NCBI RefSeq assembly: GCF_050038885.1
Contig: NZ_CP143624.1
Coordinates: 8,866,001 to 8,930,000 of the forward strand
DNA: 64,000 bases
Direction: 5' to 3'
Source: Myxococcus flavus
GTDB taxonomy: Bacteria; Myxococcota; Myxococcia; Myxococcales; Myxococcaceae
The notes under the pieces are model-generated. The model saw only the letters and a program-made list of their open reading frames with translations. It was not told where the DNA came from and searched no databases. The translations under genes and the position numbers were made by a program. Shown here piece after piece: positions 1 through 8,302 of this stretch; position 1 is the stretch's first letter, and every line of letters starts with the position of its first letter.

Positions 1-357
1 GCGCTCCGCGCACGCCGTGAGCAGCGCCGGGTTGGCCACCGCCGCCGAGTTGATGCTCACCTTGTCCGCGCCCGCCCGCAGCGCCCGGCCCACGTCCTCC
101 ACCGTGCGCACGCCGCCGCCGACCGTCAGCGGGATGAAGAGCTGCTCCGCCGTGCGCCGCACCAGCTCCCACAAGGTGTCCCGCTCGTCGGCGCTCGCGG
201 AGATGTCGAGGAACGTCACCTCGTCAGCCCCCTCCGCCTCGTAGCGCCGGGCCAGCTCCACCGGGTCGCCCACGTCGCGGAGCCCCTCGAATCGCACGCC
301 CTTCACCACGCGCCCACCCTTCACGTCCAGGCAGACGACGAGTCGCCGCGTGAGCAT
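1..357 (-). CDS. hisF: imidazole glycerol phosphate synthase subunit HisF (3' part outside window)
   Basis: Cyclase subunit of imidazole glycerol phosphate synthase. It joins ammonia from HisH to PRFAR, giving IGP and AICAR. Only the first 119 codons are in the window. They read MLTRRLVVCLDVKGGRVVKG, with the catalytic Asp in the first strand (CLDVKGG), followed by the VTFLDISAS and IPLTVGGGVRTVEDV phosphate-binding strands of the (beta/alpha)8 barrel. The ATG at 357 shares one base with the hisB stop (TGATG). It is the last visible gene of the his operon, and hisH lies in the same operon, so both subunits are present. Confidence 0.97.
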   Translation of the reverse strand, partial: MLTRRLVVCLDVKGGRVVKGVRFEGLRDVGDPVELARRYEAEGADEVTFLDISASADERDTLWELVRRTAEQLFIPLTVGGGVRTVEDVGRALRAGADKVSINSAAVANPALLTACAER

Positions 358-893
358 CACTTCACCTCCAGCGACACGGTGCCCTTCATGCTGAACACCG
401 AGCCCGAGTCCACCATGGCGTCCCGCAGCGCCAGCCCCAGCGCCTTGAAGGCCGCCTCCGTCGCGTGGTGGCTGTCCTTTCCCCGGAGCACGCGCAGGTG
501 CAGCGTCACCCGGGCGTGCTCGCAGAACGAGCGCATCCAGTGCTCGTAGAGCCGATTCTTCAGAGGCCCCCGGTAGTAGAAGCGCCCGCCCGCATCCAGG
601 CACGCCTGCACCAGCGCGTCGTCCATGGGAATGGTGCGCTCGGCGAAGCGCGCGGCCGTGACGGGAATCACCTGCTGCACCGCGGTGCCCACCGTTATCG
701 CCACATCCTCCATGACGTGGTGGGTGAGGTCGCCGCGCGCGCGGAGCGTGAGGTCCAACCCCGCGTAGCGCGCGAAGGTGGCGAGCATGTGGTCGAAGAA
801 CTTCAGCCCCGTGTCCACGCGCGTGACGCCCTGGCCGGGCGCCAGCTCCACGTGGACCTGTGTCTCCTTCGTCTCTCGAATGACAGTGGTCAT
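357..893 (-). CDS. hisB: imidazoleglycerol-phosphate dehydratase
   Basis: Dehydrates IGP to imidazole acetol phosphate, step six of histidine synthesis. The product is 178 aa and is the monofunctional dehydratase form, with no phosphatase domain. The metal-binding His/Glu clusters are visible: FFDHML, THHVMED (the usual HHTVED box, altered), LYEHWMRSF and DSHHATEAAFKAL. It is shorter than the usual 190-200 aa because several residues are missing just before the HHVMED box. All expected metal ligands still appear present. The start is the ATG at 893, overlapping the hisA stop by ATGA. An upstream open frame to 1493 is ignored because it runs through hisA. Confidence 0.95.
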   Translation of the reverse strand: MTTVIRETKETQVHVELAPGQGVTRVDTGLKFFDHMLATFARYAGLDLTLRARGDLTHHVMEDVAITVGTAVQQVIPVTAARFAERTIPMDDALVQACLDAGGRFYYRGPLKNRLYEHWMRSFCEHARVTLHLRVLRGKDSHHATEAAFKALGLALRDAMVDSGSVFSMKGTVSLEVK

Positions 894-1606
894 CCCGCGA
901 ACTCCCGCGCGACCGCGCTCGCATCCAGACGTCCCGTGTACAGCGCCATGCCAATGACGGCCCCGTAGGCGCCCGCCGCCGCCAGGGCCCGCAGGTCCCC
1001 CATCGTCGTCACGCCACCGGAGGCGTAGAGACGGTGCCGGCTGGTGCTCGCCACCTCCCGCATCAACGGCAGGTCCACGCCCGACAGTTGCCCCTCCTTG
1101 TGGACCGCCGTCACCAGCAGCCCGCCCAGCGGCAGCGGCTCCAGCGCCGCGAGGACGTCCCGCACGTCCCGGGCGCTCCCCGCCGTCCAGCCCCGGGTCA
1201 CCACCTCGCGTCCCTTCACGTCCGCGGCCACCATCACCTGGCCGGGGAAGGCTTGCGCGATGTGCGCCAGCCAGGCCTCGTCCTCGATGGCCCGGGTCCC
1301 CACCACCACGGACGCAGCGCCACCGGCCAGGACCGCCTCCACGCGGTCGGTGTCCCGCACCCCGCCTCCCACCGAGAAGGTGAGGCCCCGTTCGAAGGCC
1401 GTCAGCTGGAAGATGGCGTCCGCGTTCGAGCCCCTGCCCAGCGCCGCGTCCAGGTCCACGACGTGGAAGGTGCCGAAGCCGTGACGCCGCCACTGCTTCA
1501 GCGCCTCCAGCGGGTCATCCACCCGCACCTTCTCTTCCGCATAGGAGCCTCCCACGAGCTGGACGCAGGCGCCCTCGCGCAGGTCGATGGCCGGAATCGC
1601 AATCAC
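890..1606 (-). CDS. hisA: phosphoribosylformimino-5-aminoimidazole carboxamide ribotide isomerase
   Basis: ProFAR isomerase, a (beta/alpha)8 barrel of 238 aa, the usual length. The N terminus MIAIPAIDLREGACVQLVGG carries the catalytic Asp. FSVGGGVRDTD and YASGGVTTMGDL are the two phosphate-binding loops. The start is a GTG at 1604-1606, preceded by AGGAGGT, and it overlaps the hisH stop (GTGA). The stop overlaps the hisB ATG (ATGA). Longer upstream frames would run into hisH. Tight overlaps on both sides imply translational coupling within the operon. Confidence 0.96.
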   Translation of the reverse strand: MIAIPAIDLREGACVQLVGGSYAEEKVRVDDPLEALKQWRRHGFGTFHVVDLDAALGRGSNADAIFQLTAFERGLTFSVGGGVRDTDRVEAVLAGGAASVVVGTRAIEDEAWLAHIAQAFPGQVMVAADVKGREVVTRGWTAGSARDVRDVLAALEPLPLGGLLVTAVHKEGQLSGVDLPLMREVASTSRHRLYASGGVTTMGDLRALAAAGAYGAVIGMALYTGRLDASAVAREFAG

Positions 1607-2196
1607 GATGCCACCTCCTGGAGGAAGGCCTGGACGAAGCGCACACCCGCCTCGGAGGACTTCTCCGGGTGGAACTGCACGCCCACCACCTTTCCCTTGC
1701 GGACCGCCGCCGGGAAGCGATCGGCCTCGTGCGTCGTCCACCCCGTTACCACCGACGGGTCCGCCGCGCGGCAGGCGAAGCTGTGCGCGTAGTACACGGT
1801 GTCCAGGCGCGCGGACGTCAGCGTGCAATCGCCTTCCACCTGGTTCCACCCCATCTGCGGGACGCGCCTCGCCGAGAGCCGCGTCACCCGGCCCTGGAAG
1901 TACCCCAGGCCCGCGCCCTCGCCTTCGTCGCTGCCCTCGAAGAGCAGCTGCATGCCCAGGCAGATGCCCAGGCACGGCAAGCCATTCTCCAGCGCCGTCC
2001 GCATCGCGTCGCGTCCGGGCTCGAGCCGGGCCACCGCGGCACCGAATGCGCCGACGCCCGGCAGCACCAGCACATCGGTGTCCAGCGCGCGCAGAGGGTC
2101 CTCCTGGACGCGCACCTCCGCGCCCGGCACGGTGGCGAGCGCCTTGGCCAGGGAGTGGAGGTTGCCCGCGCCGTAGTCGAACAGGGTGACTCTCAT
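1603..2196 (-). CDS. hisH: imidazole glycerol phosphate synthase, glutamine amidotransferase subunit HisH
   Basis: Class I glutamine amidotransferase that makes ammonia for HisF. The product is 197 aa. The oxyanion strand LPGVGAFG, the nucleophile Cys79 in GICLGMQ, and His176/Glu178 in FHPEKSS make a full catalytic triad. YAHSF and PQMGWN are also family signatures. The start ATG (2194-2196) overlaps the hisC stop by ATGA, and its own stop overlaps the hisA GTG. The gene sits between hisC and hisA, as in many Proteobacteria. Confidence 0.97.
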   Translation of the reverse strand: MRVTLFDYGAGNLHSLAKALATVPGAEVRVQEDPLRALDTDVLVLPGVGAFGAAVARLEPGRDAMRTALENGLPCLGICLGMQLLFEGSDEGEGAGLGYFQGRVTRLSARRVPQMGWNQVEGDCTLTSARLDTVYYAHSFACRAADPSVVTGWTTHEADRFPAAVRKGKVVGVQFHPEKSSEAGVRFVQAFLQEVAS

Positions 2197-3230
2197 CGCA
2201 ATGACTCCCGCAGCGCCGCCAGCGCCGTCTCCATCAAGGGCCAGGGCCCCACGCCCACCCGGAGCGCGTCGCCCACGCCCGTCAGCCCCTGGAAGGCCCG
2301 CACATTCACGCTCCGCTCCCGCATCCGCTCCGCGACCGCCTGCGCGCCTGGCAGCGGCACCATCAGGAAGTTCGCCTCCGAGGGCAGCGGCGAAAGCCCC
2401 AGCGCCGTCAGCTCGCCCCGCAGTCGCTCACGACAGGCGACGGCCGCTGCCGCACGGTCGCGCACCCAGTCCGCGTCATCCGTCAGCACCGAGACGGCCA
2501 CGGCCTCCGCGACTCCGGTGAGCTTGTAGGGTCCACGCGCCTTCTCCACTTCCGCCACGAGCTCGGGCGAGCCCACGCCCCACCCCACGCGCAACCCCGC
2601 CAGCCCGAAGGCCTTGGAGAAGGTACGTGTCACGAGCACGTTTCGGCGCGAGCGCGCCAGTTCGAGGAAGGCCTTGCCCGGCGAGAAGTCCGCGTAGGCC
2701 TCGTCGATGACGACGATGCCGGGTGCGCCGTCCACCACGCGCTCCACCGCCGCGCGCGACAGCGCCGTGCCGGTGGGATTGTTCGGCGAGCACAGGTAGA
2801 TGACCTTCGCTCCCGTGGCGAGCAGCGCGTCCGCGTCCACGTCGAAGTCCGGCGCGAGAGGGACGGGCACGGCATTCAGGCCGTTCACCTTCGCGAACAT
2901 CGGCACCATGACGAAGGTCGGGTCCTGGAAGGCCAGCGTGTCCCCGGGCTCCAGGAAGGCACGGAGCGCCGAGTCGATGATGTCATCCGAACCGCAGCCC
3001 GTCGTGACCGCTTCAGGCTCCGCGCCGATGCACGTCGCGAGCGCCCGGCGCAGTTCCGGTGCGTAGCCCTGGGGGTAACGCGGAACAGCGGACACGCAGG
3101 ACGTGAGCACCCGCTCCACCGAGGGCGGGACGCCAAAGAGGTTGGTGTTGTCGCTCAGGTCCACCCGGCAGGGCCGCTTCGACGGCGCATACAGGGGGAT
3201 GTCCCGGTACGAGGCCCGCCGGGGAATCAT
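2193..3230 (-). CDS. hisC: histidinol-phosphate aminotransferase
   Basis: PLP-dependent class I/II aminotransferase that converts imidazole acetol phosphate to histidinol phosphate. The chosen start gives 345 aa: ATG at 3230, N terminus MIPRRASYRDIPLYAPSK. Motifs seen are LSDNTNLFG near the start, YLCSPNNPTGT (substrate/PLP Asn), VVIDEAYADF (PLP Asp/Tyr) and TRTFSKAFGLAGLRVGW with the Schiff-base Lys. The start overlaps the hisD stop (ATGA) and the stop overlaps hisH. A longer reading to 3569 is rejected because it lies over hisD. Confidence 0.96.
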   Translation of the reverse strand: MIPRRASYRDIPLYAPSKRPCRVDLSDNTNLFGVPPSVERVLTSCVSAVPRYPQGYAPELRRALATCIGAEPEAVTTGCGSDDIIDSALRAFLEPGDTLAFQDPTFVMVPMFAKVNGLNAVPVPLAPDFDVDADALLATGAKVIYLCSPNNPTGTALSRAAVERVVDGAPGIVVIDEAYADFSPGKAFLELARSRRNVLVTRTFSKAFGLAGLRVGWGVGSPELVAEVEKARGPYKLTGVAEAVAVSVLTDDADWVRDRAAAAVACRERLRGELTALGLSPLPSEANFLMVPLPGAQAVAERMRERSVNVRAFQGLTGVGDALRVGVGPWPLMETALAALRESLR

Positions 3231-4537
3231 GGCCGCCCCCAGGCGCGCGCCGCTTCGGCGTGCGCGAAGAGCCCCTCGCTGTCCGCCAGGCGCCCCACGT
3301 CCTCCGCCAGCGACTCCGCCGCCCGAGGCGCCACCCGCTGGTAGGTGGTCCACCGGTAGAAGTCGAGCAGGTTGAGTCCCGAGTACGCCCGCGCCAGCCC
3401 CGCCGTGGGCAGGACGTGGTTGGAGCCCGTCATGTAGTCGCCGTAGGCCACCGACGAGCGCTCGCCCAGGAACACGGTGCCCGCGTTGCGCACGCGCAGC
3501 AGGTCGTCCTGGGGCGTCGCGGTGGCGATGAGCAGGTGCTCCGGCGCGAAGTCCGCCACGAAGGGCCACGCTTCATCCAGCGACGACACGCTCAGCACCG
3601 CCCCGCGCGAGCCCAGCGCCGAGGTGACGATCTCCCACCGCTTCGCGCGCTCGGCCAGCCGGTCCACCTCCTCGGCGATGGCGTCCGCCAGCGCGTCGCC
3701 CAGGGCGAGCGTCACACAGGCCGCCTCCGGATCGTGCTCGGCCTGGGCCAGCATCTCCCGCGCCACCGCCGCCGGGTTCGCGGTGCCATCGGCGACGACC
3801 AGGATTTCGCTCGGGCCCGCGGGGGCTTCGATGGCCACCGCGCCCACCACCTGGAGCTTGGCCTCGGCCACGTAGGCGTTGCCCGGCCCTACGATGCGGT
3901 CCACGCGCGGCACGCTCTCCGTGCCGTAGGCCATGGCCGCCACCGCGCCCGCGCCGCCCAGCGCGAAGACGCGGTCCGCGCCCGACAGCGCCGCCGCGGC
4001 CAGTACGCTCGCGTGTGGCAAGCCATCCGGCCCCGGCGGCGAGCAGACGATGACCTCGCCCACGCCCGCCACCTTCGCGGGGACCACGCCCATCAACACG
4101 CTGCTGGGGTACACCGCGCGGCCGCCCGGGGCGTAGACGCCCACGCGTCCCAGCGGATCCGGCCGCCGGCCCACCAGCACACCGGGCTCGGTCTCGACCT
4201 CCACCAGGCGCGGCGTCTGGGGCGCATGGGCCAGCGCGACGTTGCGCGCCGCGCGGGCCAGTGCCTCCCGGACCGAAGGCTCCAGCGCCGCGAGCGCCGC
4301 CTCGCAGGCCGCGCGCGGCACCTCCAGCGTGGTCAACTCCACGCGGTCGAACTGACGCGCGAAGTCGAAGAGCGCCCGGTCACCGTCGGCGCGAACCCGG
4401 GCGATGAGCTCGCGCACGCGCATGGCCACGCGCGCGTCCGAGCCCGCCGCCCGGTCCATCAACCGGCGCAAGTCCTCCGCGGACAGCCCGGACAGCGGAC
4501 CGCGGTACCTCAAGGTCGTGGAAGCCAGGAGCGCCAT
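3227..4537 (-). CDS. hisD: histidinol dehydrogenase
   Basis: Zinc- and NAD-dependent enzyme that oxidises histidinol to histidine in two steps. The product is 436 aa, the normal length. It shows GRRPDPLGRVGVYAPGG, the EILVVADGTANP segment, the zinc/substrate region QAEHDPEA and the C-terminal TYQRVA. The start ATG at 4537 shares its A with the hisG stop (TGATG). Longer frames upstream are hisG in another frame. It is the second gene of the operon and ends in an ATGA overlap with hisC. Confidence 0.96.
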   Translation of the reverse strand: MALLASTTLRYRGPLSGLSAEDLRRLMDRAAGSDARVAMRVRELIARVRADGDRALFDFARQFDRVELTTLEVPRAACEAALAALEPSVREALARAARNVALAHAPQTPRLVEVETEPGVLVGRRPDPLGRVGVYAPGGRAVYPSSVLMGVVPAKVAGVGEVIVCSPPGPDGLPHASVLAAAALSGADRVFALGGAGAVAAMAYGTESVPRVDRIVGPGNAYVAEAKLQVVGAVAIEAPAGPSEILVVADGTANPAAVAREMLAQAEHDPEAACVTLALGDALADAIAEEVDRLAERAKRWEIVTSALGSRGAVLSVSSLDEAWPFVADFAPEHLLIATATPQDDLLRVRNAGTVFLGERSSVAYGDYMTGSNHVLPTAGLARAYSGLNLLDFYRWTTYQRVAPRAAESLAEDVGRLADSEGLFAHAEAARAWGRP

Positions 4538-5397
4538 CACGCCATCAACCTTTCGATGCGGGTGACGAGGATGCCCTCGCAGCCCAGCGCCTTCAGTGCA
4601 TTGATGGTGCGGTAGATGGTCCTCGCGGGAACCACCGCGTGCACCGCCACGAAGTTGCCGCCATCCAGCACGTCCACCACGGTGGGGCCGTTGAGGCCCG
4701 GAAGCACCTCGCGCACCTGGACGAGCGCGTCCTTCGGCACGTTGGCCATCAGGTAGCGCTTGCCGCGCGCCGCCAGCACCGAGCCCAGGGCCTGCGTGAG
4801 CTCGTCGAGCTTCCGCTGCGCGTCCACGGCGTTGCCCTTGCACGCCACCAGCCGGGCGCTGGACTCCAGCACCGTGGCCACCTCGCGCAGGCCATTCATC
4901 TTCAGCGTGGAGCCGGTGGACGTCAGGTCCACCACGATGTCGGCGATGCCCAGGTGGGGCGCAATCTCCGCGGCGCCCGACACCGGCACCACCGTCACCC
5001 GCTGCCCGCGCTTCGCGAAGAACGCCTGCGTCAGCCGGGGGAAGCACGATGCCACCCGCGTGCCGGGCTTCACGTCATCCGGCGAGCCAAGGCCGCTCTC
5101 CTCTCTCGCGGCCACCACCAGCCGGCAACGGCCGAGCTCCAGGTCCATCAGCAGCTCCAGCTCGCGCCCGGCCTCGTTCACCAGGTCCCAACCGGTAACC
5201 CCCGCGTGCGCGGCGCCGTCCGCCACGAACTCGGGGATGTCCTGGGCGCGGACGAAGATGGCCTCGAACTCACCGCCCAGCGACGCGGTGAGGGCGCGCT
5301 CTCCGCGGACGCGGACCTCCAGGCCCGCGTCGTTGAACAGCTCCCTGACCTCCTCGGACAGGCGGCCTTTGTTGGGCAATGCAATCTTCAGCTGCAT
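4537..5397 (-). CDS. hisG: ATP phosphoribosyltransferase, long form
   Basis: First enzyme of histidine synthesis: ATP plus PRPP to phosphoribosyl-ATP. The 286-aa length is the long form with a C-terminal ACT-like regulatory domain, so histidine feedback is expected without HisZ. The N terminus MQLKIALPNKGRLSEE and the PRPP loop DIVVDLTSTGSTLKMNGL are diagnostic. The C-terminal third (VQVREVLPGLNGPTVVDV to GILVTRIERLM) matches the regulatory domain. It is the first structural gene of the operon. Its ATG lies 45 nt downstream of the last base of the attenuator T-run. Confidence 0.97.
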   Translation of the reverse strand: MQLKIALPNKGRLSEEVRELFNDAGLEVRVRGERALTASLGGEFEAIFVRAQDIPEFVADGAAHAGVTGWDLVNEAGRELELLMDLELGRCRLVVAAREESGLGSPDDVKPGTRVASCFPRLTQAFFAKRGQRVTVVPVSGAAEIAPHLGIADIVVDLTSTGSTLKMNGLREVATVLESSARLVACKGNAVDAQRKLDELTQALGSVLAARGKRYLMANVPKDALVQVREVLPGLNGPTVVDVLDGGNFVAVHAVVPARTIYRTINALKALGCEGILVTRIERLMA

Positions 5398-5441
5398 GGG
5401 GGACCCTTCGAGACGTCGAGGGAACGGACGACGCGGAAACG

Positions 5442-5472
5442 AAAAAAGGCCCGTCCTGGGGGGACGGGCCTT
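5442..5472 (-). terminator. his operon attenuator (rho-independent terminator)
   Basis: On the minus strand an 11-bp perfect stem (AAGGCCCGTCC / GGACGGGCCTT) with a 5-nt loop is followed by six T. It lies between the His-rich leader peptide and hisG, where a transcription attenuator belongs. The 5' arm (CCCGTC, 5463-5468) can alternatively pair with GACGGG inside the leader coding region (5542-5547), a plausible antiterminator. The hairpin and T-run are seen directly; attenuation is inferred from the arrangement. Confidence 0.85.
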
Positions 5473-5505
5473 CGGTCGCTGCGGCAGGTGCCGGAGTGGG
5501 TGCGT

Positions 5506-5598
5506 CTAGCGTCTCACCCAGGCATGCGCATGGCGAACGGTCCCGTCGGGGCCGAGCCGGTGATGCGCATGATGGTGATGAAGGGACGCGAAGAGCAT
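5506..5598 (-). CDS. hisL: his operon leader peptide (attenuation control)
   Basis: A 30-codon reading frame ending in TAG, starting ATG at 5596-5598. It encodes M-L-F-A-S-L, then four consecutive His, Ala, two His, and two more His at 23 and 25: eight His in 30 residues. In enteric bacteria such a His-run leader makes ribosome stalling report the level of charged tRNA-His, and the downstream terminator forms only when His is plentiful. The attenuator follows 33 nt after the stop. A weak GAGG sits 2 nt before the ATG, and the likely transcription start is at or near the ATG, so it may be translated from a leaderless mRNA. It is too short for ordinary gene callers. Confidence 0.85.
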   Translation of the reverse strand: MLFASLHHHHAHHRLGPDGTVRHAHAWVRR

Positions 5599-5605
5599 TG
5601 CCTCA

Positions 5606-5634
5606 TGAGTAACGGCAAAGCGCTCCGCCGTCAA
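5606..5634 (-). promoter_or_regulatory. candidate his operon promoter
   Basis: On the minus strand, TTGACG (5629-5634) is followed after 17 nt by TACTCA (5606-5611). The -35 is strong and the -10 is poor (only TA matches). A start about 7 nt further on would fall at the leader-peptide ATG (5598). Position supports it; the -10 does not. Confidence 0.4.
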
Positions 5635-5698
5635 CCGGGCCTCGGACAGAGCCCGCGTGACGCTTGCAAACACCGGCAAGGGCGAGCAGGAAGCGCCC

Positions 5699-6817
5699 AT
5701 GAACGCTTCGGACGTCATCATCGTGGGCGGGGGCATCATGGGCTGTGGCATCGCGCTGCGACTCCGGCAGGCGGGAGCACGCGTCGTGGTGCTGGAGCGG
5801 TCCATTCCTGGCGCGGAGGCGTCCAGCGCGGCGGCGGGAATGCTCGCGCCGCAGATGGAGTCCGACGGACCGGGCGCGTTCCTGGAGCTGTGCCTCCGCA
5901 GCCGGGGCATGTACCCGGCCTTCGCCGCGGAGCTGCGCGAGCTGTCGGGTGTGGACGTGGCGTACCGGCCCAGCGGCATCCTCAAGGTCGCCTTCGATGA
6001 GGCGGGCCTGCACCACCTGGACGCCACGGTCGCGTGGCAGAAAGGGCTGGGGCTCCGCGCGGAGCTGCTCGACGGCGCGGGCGCTCGGGCCCTGGAGCCC
6101 CGCTTGTCCGCGAAGGCGGTGGGCGCTGCCCACTTCCCGGATGACCACCAGGTGGACAACCGGCTCCTGGTGCGTGCCCTGACGATGGCCGCCGCGCGCG
6201 TGGGCGCGGAGTTCCGCAGCGGCTATGTGCGCGGCGTGGTGCAGGAGGGCGGCCGGGCAGTGGGCGTGGACCTGGACGGCGAGTTGCTGCGCGCCGACGC
6301 GGTGGTGCTGGCCGCGGGCTCCTGGTCCGCCCTGGTCCACGGCGCGGGCGTGGAGGCCCGGGCGGTGCGGCCCGCGCGTGGGCAAATGGTTCAATTCCAG
6401 ACACGGCTGCCGCTGATGGACCGCGTCCTGGTGTCCGAGAAGGGCTACCTGGTGCCTCGTGCCGACGGACGCGTCATCGCGGGCAGCACCATGGAGCTGG
6501 TGGGCTTCGACAAGCAGGTGACGGCCGCGGGGCTGGCGCGCATCCTCGACATGGCCCTGGAGCTGTGCCCGGAGCTGGGCGCGGCCCCCGTGACGGAGAC
6601 GTGGGCCGGCTTCCGCCCCTGGACGGAGGACAAGCGCCCCTACCTAGGGGAAGGCCCCCTGCCCGGCCTCTTCCTGGCCACCGGTCACTTCCGCAACGGC
6701 ATCCTCCTGGCGCCCATCACCGCGAGGCTCGTCGCGCAGGCCGTGCTGGGCGAGAAGCCCGCAGTGGATCTGGCCCCCTTCCGGTACGACCGCCCCTCGG
6801 CGCCGGCACGAGCCTGA
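5699..6817 (+). CDS. thiO: glycine oxidase ThiO / FAD-dependent amine oxidoreductase
   Basis: DadA-type flavoprotein, 372 aa. It would oxidise glycine to the imine used for the thiazole half of thiamine. The N terminus MNASDVIIVGGGIMGCGIALRLRQAGARVVVLE is the FAD-binding GxGxxG fold. SSAAAGMLAPQ is typical of ThiO, and the C-terminal YLGEGPLPGLFLATGHFRNGILLAP is the second FAD/substrate motif. The start is ATG 5699 with AGGA 8 nt upstream; a frame from 5657 would add 14 residues. It diverges from the his operon. thiC lies 3 kb away, which fits thiamine synthesis, but other D-amino-acid oxidase activity is possible. Confidence 0.85.
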   Translation: MNASDVIIVGGGIMGCGIALRLRQAGARVVVLERSIPGAEASSAAAGMLAPQMESDGPGAFLELCLRSRGMYPAFAAELRELSGVDVAYRPSGILKVAFDEAGLHHLDATVAWQKGLGLRAELLDGAGARALEPRLSAKAVGAAHFPDDHQVDNRLLVRALTMAAARVGAEFRSGYVRGVVQEGGRAVGVDLDGELLRADAVVLAAGSWSALVHGAGVEARAVRPARGQMVQFQTRLPLMDRVLVSEKGYLVPRADGRVIAGSTMELVGFDKQVTAAGLARILDMALELCPELGAAPVTETWAGFRPWTEDKRPYLGEGPLPGLFLATGHFRNGILLAPITARLVAQAVLGEKPAVDLAPFRYDRPSAPARA

Positions 6818-6960
6818 GGGTCGACCGACGCATCGGGTCAGGGCCCCTGAGGGAGCCCACCGGGCCGCGAGGGAGGGCCCCCCTGCCCGCCTACCCCACC
6901 CGCCACGCTCCCCAAACGATCAGCCGTGAACCCTGATCCGATGCTAAATTCCCGGACTCG

Positions 6961-8235
6961 TTGGCCAATGAAACCCGGAAACCTCTAGAATCGCTCGCCG
7001 TGGAAGCCATCCCCCCTGCCCCACCCCGAATCCTCATCGTCGACGATGACGACTCCGTACGCGACGTCATCTCTGTCCTGCTGCGTGAGGAAGGCTACAA
7101 CTGCGTCGTCGCCAACGGGGCCGAGATGGCCCTGGACCTGGCGGGCGAGGAGGAGACGCCGCTCGTCATCAGCGACATGAAGATGCCGGGCAAGGACGGC
7201 CTGTGGCTGCTGGAGAACCTGCGCGAGCGGCTCCCGGACACCTCGGTCATCATGCTCACCGGCTACGGCGACACCGAGTCCGCCGTGGACTGCCTGCGCC
7301 GCGGCGCGGTGGACTACCTGCTCAAGCCACCCAAGCTCACGGACCTGATCCGGGCCATCGAGCGGGCGCTGGCCAAGCGCCGCATCGAGATGGCCCGCAA
7401 GCGCTACCAGAAGAAGCTCGAGCGCAAGGTGCGGGACAGGACGGCCGAGCTGCGCAGCGCCCTGCGCGACATCGCCAACACCTACCAGAACACCCTGCTG
7501 GCCCTGGTGGCCGCGCTGGACGCGCGCGAGCACGAGACGAGCGACCACTCCCAGCGCGTGGTCAGCTACACGTCGGCCATCGCCCAGCGCATGGGCATCC
7601 AGGGCAAGGAGCTGGAGGAGATCGGGCGCGGCGCGCTGCTGCACGACATCGGGAAGATTGGCGTGCCGGACGCGGTGCTGCTCAAGCCCGGCAAGCTGAC
7701 GCCGGACGAGTGGCTGGAGATGCGCAAGCACCCGGAGATTGGCTTCCAGATGATCCAGAACATCCCGTTCCTGGACACGCCTGCCTCCATCGTCCTCTCG
7801 CACCAGGAGCGCTGGGACGGCGCTGGCTACCCGCGCAACCTCCAGCGGCACGAGATCCACATCGGCGCGCGCATCTTCGCGGTGGCGGACACGCTGGACG
7901 CGATGACGAGCGACCGGCCGTACCGCAAGGGCACGACGTTCACCAACGCCATCCAGGAGATCAAACGCTGCGCCAACACGCAGTTCGATCCGGAGGTCGT
8001 CCGGGCGTTCCTCGATATCGGCGAGGAAGGGTTGATCCGCATCAAGCAGGAGATGGCGACGAAGAAGCTGCAGCTCCCACAGGCCGAGCAGGACGCCAGC
8101 GACGCGGAGGCCGAGCTGGCCCGGCTGACCGACCTGGAGGACGACGTGGACGCCGCCACCCCCGGGCGTTCCGCCAGCGACGATGACGCGCCCAAGCCGG
8201 CCGTCGTCCGTTCGGCGGCGGGCAACAAGGGGTGA
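6961..8235 (+). CDS. response regulator with HD-GYP phosphodiesterase domain
   Basis: RpfG-like protein, 424 aa. Residues ~22-140 are a receiver (RILIVDDDDS, phospho-acceptor Asp72 in ISDMKMPG, Lys in LLKPPK). A coiled linker of charged residues spans ~140-185. Residues ~185-365 form the HD-GYP domain, with HD at 228-229 (LLHDIGKIGVPD) and the GYP motif at 289-291 (HQERWDGAGYP). The family hydrolyses cyclic di-GMP to GMP or pGpG. The C-terminal ~60 residues are acidic and low complexity. The chosen start is a TTG at 6961. An extended -10-like TGCTAAAT lies just upstream (6942-6949), so the mRNA leader may be very short. GTG 7000 is an alternative start. Confidence 0.9.
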   Translation: MANETRKPLESLAVEAIPPAPPRILIVDDDDSVRDVISVLLREEGYNCVVANGAEMALDLAGEEETPLVISDMKMPGKDGLWLLENLRERLPDTSVIMLTGYGDTESAVDCLRRGAVDYLLKPPKLTDLIRAIERALAKRRIEMARKRYQKKLERKVRDRTAELRSALRDIANTYQNTLLALVAALDAREHETSDHSQRVVSYTSAIAQRMGIQGKELEEIGRGALLHDIGKIGVPDAVLLKPGKLTPDEWLEMRKHPEIGFQMIQNIPFLDTPASIVLSHQERWDGAGYPRNLQRHEIHIGARIFAVADTLDAMTSDRPYRKGTTFTNAIQEIKRCANTQFDPEVVRAFLDIGEEGLIRIKQEMATKKLQLPQAEQDASDAEAELARLTDLEDDVDAATPGRSASDDDAPKPAVVRSAAGNKG

Positions 8236-8302
8236 GCGGGGCAAGGCCCTGGCTGGAAGTGATGACCGTTGCGGGTGCGGCTGTTATGAGATCAGGCCCG
8301 CC

